Source of the DNA: Gari tellinella
Taxonomy: Eukaryota > Mollusca > Bivalvia > Cardiida > Psammobiidae
NCBI GenBank assembly: GCA_922989275.2
Contig: OV277861.1
Coordinates: 53,545,623 to 53,609,622, forward strand
Length of the DNA: 64,000 nucleotides
Reading direction: 5' to 3'
The notes under the pieces: model-generated
The model's database searches: none
What the model was told of the DNA's origin: nothing
The model's input: only the letters and a program-made list of their open reading frames with translations
Part shown: positions 1 to 8,411 of the stretch, in pieces
Layout of the letters: the number at the start of each line of letters is the position of its first letter
How positions within the stretch are numbered: the first letter of the stretch is position 1
Translations under genes and position numbers: made by a program

Positions 1-155
1 CTTCTTTATTTTCTGCCTGCCTTAAGTTTCCATTTGTCATAATATAGAAAATATTTCTTATTATACATTTCCATGACTGTATAAAATGGAACTGCTTTCT
101 TCTGTTAAGAAATTAATTAAAGGCGTATTTATTGGGTAATGGAATGAATTAGTTG
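1..155. repeat. TTAA-family hairpin MITE, 3' part (intron 3 of gene 0)
   Basis: The window opens inside a miniature element that is complete at 31028-31275 and 43178-43424. The first bases are the right arm of its central hairpin, and it ends near GGGTAATGGAATGAATT. It is the same element that the 5.6-kb transposon interrupts in gene 1, so this copy gives an unoccupied version of that site. Confidence 0.6.
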
Positions 156-398
156 CCATAAGCAAAAACTGTTTGTCAGAATGATATAGTGCTTTAAATT
201 TTTAAAATTAAAAAAACAACAATCATGAATAGGCATAAATAGACTAGCCTTTAATGGAAACTCATATTGGCCATTTTAAGTTTCACGGATGAACCCCTTA
301 TAGGCACCTCTACCTGCTCCTTGAAATAAACATAAAAAAGTTTTTTATTGCAAGTGGTAGCCTAAGGCGATTTACACTTCGCTTCGAAAGAAAAAATA

Positions 399-654
399 TT
401 AACCAGTTGCCCCATAACTCTTTTCAAGTTTGGAAGATAGTAAGTTGACCACTTAAAGCAGTTTGAATGGAAAGCAGAATGCGCCTTAAGGTGCATTCTG
501 CTTTCCTTTTAGCATGATTTAAGCTAACATCTGTGAAAATCTTGAAAATATTTCTTATGATATTTAATCATGACTTTATAAATTGGAACTATTTTCTTCA
601 GTGGAGGAATAAATTGAAGGCAGTAAAATGCATATTTATGGGGTAATGAGTTAA
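399..654. repeat. TTAA-family hairpin MITE (family 1) just upstream of the last exon
   Basis: The left end TTAACCAGTTGCCCCAT mirrors the right end ATGGGGTAATGAGTTAA as an imperfect terminal inverted repeat bounded by TTAA. The centre is a palindrome at about 460-530 with arms AGCAGAATGCGCC and GGTGCATTCTGCT. The right end lies about 43 bp before the last-exon acceptor. Homologues: 19549-19800, 31523-31778, 43672-43927 and 58210-58461; the first and last of these lack the final TTAA. Confidence 0.6.
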
Positions 655-697
655 AAGTTTATGTATTTATTGTTTATGTTCACCTATTCCCGTTTAG

Positions 698-850
698 GCA
701 ATGGCAGCTTACAAGGCGGGACTAGGAAGCCCACAGAAGAAGGCAGCGCCCTCTAGATCTCCAGCCAAGAAGCCGAAGGTGGAGGAGAGTGAGGAAGAAG
801 ATGAAGACGATGATGAAGAAGATGATGACGATGATGAAGATGACGAGTAG
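698..850 (+). CDS. HMGB-like gene 0, last coding exon only (partial gene)
   Basis: This exon encodes the end of HMG box B (AMAAYKAG), a basic linker with [10 protein letters not shown], and an Asp/Glu tail that ends at TAG. It follows a TTTAG acceptor, opens in phase 0, and matches the last exon of the four complete genes almost base for base. The other exons lie upstream of the window, so this is the 3' end of another gene in the same array. The KKPKV stretch resembles a nuclear localisation signal. The acidic tail of HMGB proteins is known to contact the boxes and modulate DNA and histone binding. AATAAA occurs at 1249 and 1492, both inside repeats; either could be the poly(A) signal, but this is unproven. 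Confidence 0.85.
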   Translation, partial: AMAAYKAGLGSPQKKAAPSRSPAKKPKVEESEEEDEDDDEEDDDDDEDDE

Positions 851-863
851 ATTGCCAAGGGAG

Positions 864-1285
864 TTAACCCATTACCCTATAGAATGTTTTTAGTATTGAA
901 GATAACTGACCTCTTAACCCTTAACCCCATTGCCTGTTTCTAGTTTTGAAGACAGGTGACCTCTTAAAGCAGGTTGAAAGTAAAGCAGAATGCACATTCT
1001 GCTTTACTTTCAGCCTGCTTTAAGGTATAATCTGCTAGAATTTAAAAACTTATTCTTGTGGTAAAAATTGGGGAAAGGATTAAAGCAGGTTATAAGTAAA
1101 CGAGAATGCATTTCAAGGTACATTCTGCTCTAAATTCAGCCTGCTTTAAGCTACCATCTACTAAGAATATAGCTTATACAAGTCAAATGTATTTCTTATG
1201 GTACATGTGCATGGCTGTATAAAGTCAAACTATTTTCTTCAGCGGATGAATAAATGAAAGACATATTTATGGGGTAATGGGTTGA
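864..1285. repeat. Compound family 1 MITE with two hairpins, 3' of gene 0
   Basis: It begins TTAACCCATTACCC 14 bp after the stop codon and ends TATGGGGTAATGGGTTGAA, giving imperfect terminal inverted repeats. Two separate hairpins lie inside (about 960-1025 and 1080-1152), each pairing AAGCAGG...AGAATG with CATTCTGCT...CCTGCTT, so two related elements appear joined or nested. Because it starts so close to the stop, most of the 3' UTR is probably element-derived. Homologues start 14 bp after each stop: 20007, 31991, 44137 and 58668. Confidence 0.6.
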
Positions 1286-1485
1286 ACAGATCATTTCATT
1301 TGATGAACAAATGTGTCGTGTATATTGTTATTGTTATATATCATCAAACTCCAATCAGGCTAGTGTTCTATTATTCTTATATTTTGGCAAGAACTGTTTG
1401 GTGTTCAGTACAGTAAAATGTCTCTATTATGACCACTGGTGGTAATTATTGTAAGGTGTTGAAGACGATAGGCTCATTGAAGCAA

Positions 1486-1536
1486 TGTAAAAATAAAACT
1501 CCTTTAGGAGCCTTCTGTTTTATTTTTACCTTGCTT
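1486..1536. repeat. Short palindrome (GTAAAAATAAAAC arms)
   Basis: Arms GTAAAAATAAAAC and GTTTTATTTTTAC flank a CTCCTTTAGGAG core that is itself palindromic. All units have it. This copy lacks a few bases found in the others, where the left arm reads ATAAAACTGAAAACTCC. It contains an AATAAA that could act as a poly(A) signal, which is speculative. Confidence 0.5.
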
Positions 1537-2686
1537 AAATTGCCTTTATTCAATCAACTTTCTTTTAGGTGTCTTTAATAGAGGGATTTTACTGTTTGTA
1601 ATATAGGATAAGCATTATGGTTATTTTTTCAAACAATTTTTACATTAATAATATTATTGTTTCAATGGTCAGTTTAAAACTGGATTGAGATATATATCTG
1701 AAAGAGTTATGGCTTAACTTTTTGTATGCTTTATTGCTTACGGTGACACATGGTAACATTGGCATTTATAGTTTGGATCCTAACCCTGCTTCATCTCACA
1801 GGGATCAAAACTTACACTCTGACCCTGTTTTGAAAAGAATATTTTAAAATTCTTTTTTTAAAAACAGAAGCAGATGAAAAGTGTTGCAGACGAGAAAATT
1901 TAATCAGCATGCAAAGAGTTAACAAGAAAAAAAGAGAGGGACACTGCTCAGTATAGTTATGCAAATTAAACTTCTCATAAGCAATAGCTTTGATTGTAAG
2001 AAAAAAATGGAATATTTATAAAGATATGACTGCTAAATGCAGGATGATATAAATGTTTTCTCAAAGCATGGCTAGTGAAATCAAACAATGATATTGCTGA
2101 CTACAGTAATAAGATGTCCTTTTAAATTTGTCCTGGGGCATTTCTCATAGAAAATGATTTTCAGTTGGATAGCTTAAAGCGTACAAAGAGTGAAAAAAAG
2201 AATACTGTAGATTCTTTTATTTCTTGAAAAATGGAACACGATTGTTAATCATGAGTTCTGAACTTGACCTGTTTAAACATGTCTGTACCAGTTACCTGTG
2301 TATTATCAGGGAGAAATCCCACTATCTTTGACATCACTCAATTTGCATACAGAATATTTATACATGCTGACGTAATCATCTGCATTTTATTTTAATCCCA
2401 TAGAACTTAGTTTGTAATGAGATTTATCTTCCTGTTTATGCATGTATTTCTGTATTTTCCCATGAAAATTGTATTTTTGCCCCTGTTGACATTGAAATAC
2501 TTAATGGCATAAATGTATTTGATTTAATGGAAATTAGGTAAAATGGACTATTCCAATATATAAGCATGGAAGAATCCACTGGGGGCAAATGGGTTAAGAC
2601 CACAGGTAACTGGGTCAAGAAGCATAATAAGATACAAAATTATTTATGATATCAGGACTGAGCGTTGTTCCGGTTAGAACTCATAT

Positions 2687-2884
2687 TTAACCCTTTCAAC
2701 CCTACACCCCTCTGTAGAGATTACTGATTACATATGCAAACAGTGTAGACCCTGACCAGGGTCTGCACTGTTTATTTGTTGTCATATCAAAAGTGCAACA
2801 GTAGACTGGTTAAAAATACCTCTACTTTAAGAATCCAAAAGGATCATGATTCCCACAAGAGATGTTTAGGGTTGACAGGATTAA
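2687..2884. repeat. TTAA-family hairpin MITE (family 2), shortened hairpin
   Basis: TTAACCCTTTCAACCCTA on the left and TAGGGTTGACAGGATTAA on the right form the terminal inverted repeat. The central stem is CAAACAGTGTAGACCCTG against CAGGGTCTGCACTGTTT. Other units carry an extra inner stem (GATCAGAGGGCTCC / GGAGCCCTCTG) that is missing here. Homologues: 21841-22066, 33825-34050, 45971-46196 and 60502-60727. Confidence 0.6.
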
Positions 2885-3741
2885 CCCATTCTGAGTTTTA
2901 AATTATTTTTGTGTTCCACTTTTCATACTATATTCATCTTCATTGTTGTAAATACTCATTTTTGTCATTTATTTGTTAAGCACTCTAATTTTAATTAGTT
3001 TTTTAAACCATTGTATTACTTTTCTTGAGAGACCAACCATTATGTAGGAATAAGGATATTAATTGGTAAGTAGCTGCTAAATGCAGGGATGAAGTAATGC
3101 AGAAAGTTCCTGAAGGAACTTCCTGTTTCACTATAGTCCTTAATTGAGCAGTCGCCTGTTAATATTACAGATTTTAAGTCGCTCAAGGGAGGTAATTCTG
3201 CATACCATATTGGCTCATTAGAATTGTTGGAATAAAGAAGCTCTGTAAGTTAATAACAGATTGACAATCCAATCGATATTTTGGGTTCACATATAGATCA
3301 TGGCATTTCTGTTAACCTAAAATTACGATATAACAAACAGAATCCTGATTAAAAATGCATCTGATCAGGATCCAAAGTCGTTTTGACTGCAACATCTTCA
3401 AATGAAAAGGAGAAAGAGCCTCCGTTCAGGATTTAAAGAACCATAAAGAGTTCTTATTGTTTGTTACAGAGATTTTGAGCCAATATTGTACGAACTTTGT
3501 CGGCAAAAATTCATTGAAGACGTATGGGGAGTGGTATGGATAGGGAGCTATATTGATGGTCGCAGGTTTTTAGGCCTCGAGGAAAGTACCAGTAAACCCA
3601 AGTATCAATGCATTTCTACATTATGTTTCACCAAAGCCTGTTAGTGACAATTCTTATGAGTAGTCACATTATACACTTTGATGGAGATATATAAGGATTT
3701 TATTGCTTGAAAAAGATCAATACTCCTATCTGAAGATCACT

Positions 3742-4203
3742 GTTAGCCCTTTACTCAGCCTGTTTCTCGTTTTGAAGACTGGTGACTACTTAAAGCAGGT
3801 TGAAAGTGAAGCAGAATGTGCCTTAAGGCACATTCTGCTTTACTTTCAGCATACTTTAAGTTACCATCTGCTAGGAAAAAGGAAATATGTCTGTGTTCCA
3901 TATTCATTCCTGTATAAAGAGGAACTATTGTTCTCAATGAAGGAATGCTTTTAACCCTTTACCCAATAACCCGTTTATAACATTATATACAGGTGATCAC
4001 TTAAAGCAGGTTGAAAGCAAAGCAGAATGTGCCTTAAGGCACATCCTGCTTTTCTTTCAGCCTGCTTTAAACTATCATCTGCTAGGCTATATAAAATATT
4101 TGTTATTATAATTGTTCATGAGGGTTTAAACTGGAACTATTTTCTACAGCGGTGGAATAAATTAAATATGCTAAAAGTCGCTTCTATGGGGGGAAAGGGT
4201 TAT
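3742..4203. repeat. Two adjacent family 1 MITEs
   Basis: The first begins TTAGCCCTTTACTCAGCC and the second TTAACCCTTTACCCAATA at 3951. Each has the characteristic hairpin (about 3795-3862 and 4006-4073) with a CCTTAAGG centre. The second ends at AAAGGGTTATGG, where other units read GGGTTAAGG. Homologues: 22793-23237, 34910-35370 and 47055-47515. The last unit (from 61587) has only the first element. Confidence 0.65.
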
Positions 4204-4807
4204 GGCATAAACCTATGGAGTAAAAGGTTAATTATGCTGTATCACCCATGCATCTAATGGATTGTTGCTGAACACAGGTAGAGAGTACACATAAATTGTA
4301 TCAACATAGATCACCTTACATATACTTCAAAATTCACATTTCCATGGTAACTTCATATTGTAAGTCAAATGCATATTGTATGTAGTCATTGTAATTGAAA
4401 TCTACATAGAAATAATCTCAAAAATATTTATTTTGGCAAATGTTGAAGGCTAGTTCTAAGCAGAGAAGCCCAGTCTAGTTCTGGTGTGAATGAAAGTGCT
4501 CAATCATATGCGTGTATATATGCATTATGTATGAATAAAGTAGAAGTCAGGTAAGAAAAACAGCATATGTTTTTACTGTGAAATAAAATTATTTTACAGC
4601 ACAGTTCCTTGTTTGTTCTATTTGGCTGTTTAAAACATTGAATTTTACCCATAGGTATACTCATATGACTGTTATCAGCTCACTTTAGTAAAAGCATGCC
4701 CAAAGTGCGCTTTAGTGACATTTTAACTCCCTTTTTAGCTCCAATATTTGAAGAATAGGTAAAGCTAATGCAGTCACGCTTGAAAGGGGGGGGGGTACTA
4801 CTGGAAT

Positions 4808-5383
4808 CAGCCTGTCTGTCCTTGGTCGGTCTTTCAACAAAATCTTGTGCATTGAACTCCTCCATTAGTTTCAACTGGAATAACTTGATACTTGGCATGA
4901 ATGTTAATTTGGAGTAGTAGATGTGTGCAAGGCACAACTCTCAGGTGTCCCTGACCTATGGCCTTGAAATTTGTCGGTCAGTTCGTCTGCAACATCTTGT
5001 GCAGTGAACACCTTCAGTTTTGATCTGATTCGCCGGATACTTAGCATAAATGTTAATCTGGAGTAGATGTGTAAAACACAAATTTCAGGTCTCTGATCTT
5101 GACCTCTTGCCTTGAAATAGTTGACCTGGTTTTAGCTCAATGTGAGCTATTGGGATTGCCCTGTGTCCGTCGTCGTTTACAATTGCTTCAAATGTCTTCT
5201 CCTATACCGCTTGACAGATTTCAGCCTGTCTGTCCTTGGTCGGTCTTTCAACAAAATCTTGTGCATTGAACTCCTCCATTAGTTTCAACTGGAATAACTT
5301 GATACTTGGCATCAATGTTAATTTGGAGTAGTAGATGTGTGCAAGGCACAACTCTCAGGTGTCCCTGACCTATGGCCTTGAAA
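4808..5383. repeat. Module with a ~162-bp direct duplication
   Basis: A block starting CAGCCTGTCTGTCCTTGG occurs at 4808-4969 and again at 5222-5383, 414 bp apart and nearly identical. The spacer contains a related, more diverged stretch. A poly-G run lies just upstream at about 4785-4794. Homologues are at 23845-24420, 35980-36554 and 48121-48695. The final unit has only the first block (62413) and then continues into different repeats, so this looks like an internally rearranged interspersed element. Confidence 0.5.
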
Positions 5384-6664
5384 GTTGAAATCAAATTTTT
5401 GACTTAAAACTAACCTTTTCTTGGTTTAACAAATTTGAAACGCATTTTTTAGTGGAAATATGTTGTCTTGTGCATAAATTATTGATTTTGAATAAATGAA
5501 TGACTCATTTCTGTGTTTCTTTATTAGTTTATCCTTTTGAATACTTGGGACTACTCTTGACTAGTATTGAAGGCATATGCAAACAACATGTATTTAGACC
5601 AGACCCACATAATGCCTTGCTTAATCAGGACCATAACTGTTGATCATTTTGTTAGTATTTTTAGACATAAATAAAAGAGATTGTTGAATTCAGATCTTCA
5701 GCAGATGTCATTGTGAGCATGACTGACATTTATCTTAAGGGCAATTGTTTCTAAACTTAGCAATGATCTTATGCATAGGCTCCAAATAATTGGAACTCAG
5801 CTTGTGTGGTTTACTTTGTTTTAACTTTAACATTTTGCATTTTAAAGCATTTTGAACTAGTTTTTAAAAAATAAGTTAAAAGAAATGATTTTTGTTTGTT
5901 TTAGAAAATGCCCATAGCTTATTGGTGGTAGAGCTACATCTTCTCCTATATAGGCTAAAGATAAAAGTAGAACCTAACTGTAACCAAAGAAAGATTTAAA
6001 AGGAAAAAAAGGAATAGTTTAACTTGATTCAATTTTTAAAGCAGACATGTGCACCTCACATTTAAACAGTAGCCTAAAGCATTCTTTTTAAATGACTGAA
6101 CTACAGGTCTTTTACTGTAGATCTACATGAAATAAAATTAAGCCTTGAAGTGCCAATCTGAAGTTCTGATCAGCACTTATGCAAAGTTGCAAACAGTGTA
6201 GACCCAAAACAGATTGCTGCTTTAATGATGTTGTATTAGATGCAACTTAATGCAACATGTGATCAGGATCAATACTGATTGACATCCTCTAATTGCTTTT
6301 TAATTAAGTAAAATTGCCAACAAATTACATCTATTAACTTTAGAAATGAAAATGGCTGAATATTGTTGTAAATAGTATGGATCCAGATCAGGATCCACAC
6401 AATTTGTGAACTAACCAGGATACTTTGAACATTTGATAAGATTAATACTCAAAGAGTAATAGTGTTTAATTTACTATGTATAACAAACAACCACCCCAGA
6501 AATATTGTCTTCTTTAATTTATTCTGACTGTCTAATAAGTAGTAAATAATATGGATCCAGTAAGGATGCAAGGTGGGATTTGGATCTAAACTATATGCAC
6601 AGGCTATGATGAGAAATCTTTCCTCACATGTTATTTGCAGGAGAAGGGTTAACTCTTTCAACAC

Positions 6665-6915
6665 TTAACCCTTTGAACCCTAGTCTCGCCTATAGGCAAC
6701 CTTTTCGAACAGTATACATGTGAAAAGTGTACGTGTCCTATGCAAACAGTGAAGACCCAGATCAGAGGGCTCCTTATGGAGCCCTCTTATCTGGGTCTTC
6801 CCTGATTGTCATACTGCACAACATCGACAAAAACTACCATTAAAAGTCAGAAATGGACTAGACTAAAATGGAAACTGGGATTGTCCATTTGAAGTTTCAG
6901 GGAGGAAAGAGTTAA
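6665..6915. repeat. TTAA-family hairpin MITE (family 2)
   Basis: TTAACCCTTTGAACCCTAG on the left and GGGAGGAAAGAGTTAA on the right are imperfect inverted repeats bounded by TTAA. The central stem is CAGATCAGAGGGCTCC against GGAGCCCTCTTATCTGGG. Homologues: 25691-25941, 37837-38087 and 49977-50227. Confidence 0.6.
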
Positions 6916-7017
6916 GTAACTGTTGTTGGTTAAAGGGTTCCCTTGTGGGTCTTTTTAGTTACAAAATGATGAAACGGTCTACTTGGAATTCTGGGTAGAC
7001 TAGTTGAATAAATACTG

Positions 7018-7086
7018 GTTAGCAAACAGTGTAGACCCAGATCAGAGGGGATGGTCCCTCTGATCTGGATTTACACTGTTTGCAAA
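7018..7086. repeat. Hairpin of the 'AAACAGTGTAGACCC' type
   Basis: GCAAACAGTGTAGACC pairs with GGATTTACACTGTTTGC around a CAGAGGGGATGGTCCCTCTG core. It belongs to the hairpin type of the family 2 MITEs, but its ends are not clear. A weaker relative lies at about 7438-7491 (AAACAGTTTGGAT / ATCCAAACTGTTT). Confidence 0.5.
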
Positions 7087-7761
7087 TGTAATGAGTATAT
7101 TTTGAGCAGGTCCATGGTGTTGAAAGAGTTGATTCACTCCTTTCTTTCTTTATTTTTTGAATTACACCAACACAGAGATGTCAAGTCAGTGTATCTGAGA
7201 TAACTCTGGCTTTCTTAGTTTTTCACAGTTTTCTCCCTTAGTAAAATGTGCTTCTAGACGGTCTTTACTCCTTAATATTTTTTAAAATACTTATCAGAAA
7301 ACTAAGTAAACTCATTTTGAGAATGAGATAAAAGGATGAGTCACACAAATTTAAGATGAAAAAGAAAAAACCTTTTCCTGGCAAAATTTCCCTAACCTTT
7401 ATCATGCTATGTGTGTCTGGCCAACATTTCACTTTGCAAACAGTTTGGATTCAAATCAGATGCTGCATCAATCTGGATCCAAACTGTTTAGTGCTGATAT
7501 TCAACTTTTGGTCCATTTGAAGAGTATAAAAACTGATTTGTGGGGTATTTCAGCAAACAATATATTTGAAGCAGACTACACTTACATGATAAGGATAAAG
7601 TAAAAAAAAATGCATGTTGGCTGACTTGGCTCTGGTACATCAAACAGTGTAGACCCTGCTGATCAAAGGGCTCCTTTTTACAGTATATTGTTAAAATCAA
7701 GCCTAGAGGAGCCGCTAGATAGTCATAAGTGGCTAGACTTAAAGACATTACTTTACCTACA

Positions 7762-7981
7762 TTAACTCTAAGTCTCTTTGAACCCTAGTCAGGGAGGCAT
7801 ATATATGTGTCATTTGCAAACAGCTTACATGTGAGGCCAGAGGGGTACACTTGTCCTATGCAAACAGTGTAGACCCTGAACAGAGGGTTCCTTAGGGACC
7901 CTAAAAGTAAAAAATGGACTACCGGTAGATAAATTGAAAATTAGAATTGTCCATTTGAGGTTTCAGGGAGGAAAGTGTTAA
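7762..7981. repeat. TTAA-family hairpin MITE (family 2)
   Basis: TTAACTC followed by TTTGAACCCTAGTCAGG lies at the left, and CAGGGAGGAAAGTGTTAA at the right. The left end differs between units: TCTAAGTCTCTTTGAACC here, TCTTTGAACC before gene 4, and TCTATGAACC before genes 2 and 3. Homologues: 26771-26982, 38922-39139 and 51073-51285. It ends about 240 bp before the first coding exon. Confidence 0.55.
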
Positions 7982-8105
7982 GCTTGGGTGGTTTCACCTT
8001 GTCTGGTAAAAAGTTGATAAATAAGCATGCAAAGCCTACCATACCTGTAAAAGTGGCTCTGCAAAGAATCAGTGAAGCATCTCATTTGAGACCTGTCAAA
8101 TAAAT

Positions 8106-8126
8106 GGGGGGGGGGGGGGGGGGGGG
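8106..8126 (+). repeat. Poly-G tract upstream of gene 1 first coding exon
   Basis: Twenty-one consecutive G residues lie about 100 bp before the acceptor of the first coding exon. Homologous runs are 23 G (27105-27127), 16 G (39263-39278) and 14 G (51410-51423). The sequence just 3' of the run also differs: TCACCAAACGGTCTAGGGG is present before genes 1 and 4 and absent before genes 2 and 3. Confidence 0.85.
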
Positions 8127-8224
8127 TCACCAAACGGTCTAGGGGTAATGTTTGTAATTGGAAAATGAATGTTAAATGTTTCAGGAGTGAAAGACTTTTA
8201 AACCCAGAATTTTCCTTGTTTCAG

Positions 8225-8261
8225 GTTTCTATTGTTCACTAAAGTAAACCAGTAACTGAAA
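8225..8261 (+). other. 5' UTR part of gene 1 first coding exon
   Basis: CCTTGTTTCAG at 8214-8224 is a good 3' splice site, followed by 37 nt to the ATG. The same arrangement precedes gene 2 (27201), gene 3 (39355) and gene 4 (51522; here the tract reads CCTTGTGTCAG). It implies a separate noncoding first exon upstream, as in many animal HMGB genes. Confidence 0.6.
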
Positions 8262-8411
8262 ATGTCCAAGAAGGATGCCAACAAGCCAAAAGGGCGTATG
8301 TCGTCATACGTCTACTTTGTGCAATGCTGTAGGGAGGAGCATAAGAAGAAGCACCCTGGGGAGAATGTAGTGTTCGCAGAGTTCACCAAGAAATGCGCCC
8401 AGAAGTGGAAG
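8262..8411 (+). CDS. Gene 1 coding exon 1 (start of HMG box A)
   Basis: Fifty codons, [15 protein letters not shown] to CAQKWK, ending in phase 0 at donor GTAAGAAAA. If intron 1 is retained the frame stays open for 55 more codons, but that stretch has no HMG similarity and is read as intron. Residue 17 is Val, as in gene 4. Confidence 0.9.

Larger units (their letters stand above)
851..8224. other. Intergenic segment between gene 0 and gene 1
   Basis: No long open frame or recognisable protein domain was found in these ~7.4 kb. The segment is a series of short hairpin elements (864-1285, 1486-1536, 2687-2884, 3742-4203, 6665-6915, 7018-7086, 7762-7981), a duplicated module (4808-5383), a degenerate exon-like fragment (about 3393-3600) and AT-rich spacer. 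The promoter and first noncoding exon of gene 1 should lie here, because the first coding exon starts with an acceptor, but I could not place them. Confidence 0.6.

Noticed and set aside
1955..1970. ATGCAAAT octamer as a possible POU-factor site
   Set aside because: An 8-bp match in AT-rich sequence is expected by chance, and it is about 6 kb from the coding start.
2436..2618. 60 aa minus-strand frame conserved in all units
   Set aside because: Conserved only as much as surrounding noncoding sequence; no domain, no splice context, low-complexity composition.
3703..3954. 83 aa plus-strand frame and overlapping 60 aa minus-strand frame, repeated in units
   Set aside because: Both lie across the hairpin of a family 1 MITE; the similarity of the two strands reflects the palindrome, not a protein.
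4680..4937. 76-85 aa minus-strand frames near the poly-G run
   Set aside because: The frame shifts with the G-run length from unit to unit, so it is not maintained as coding sequence.
6449..6664. 71 aa minus-strand frame identical in the four complete units
   Set aside because: Identity matches that of the flanking noncoding DNA in a recent duplication; no recognisable domain and a MITE follows directly.
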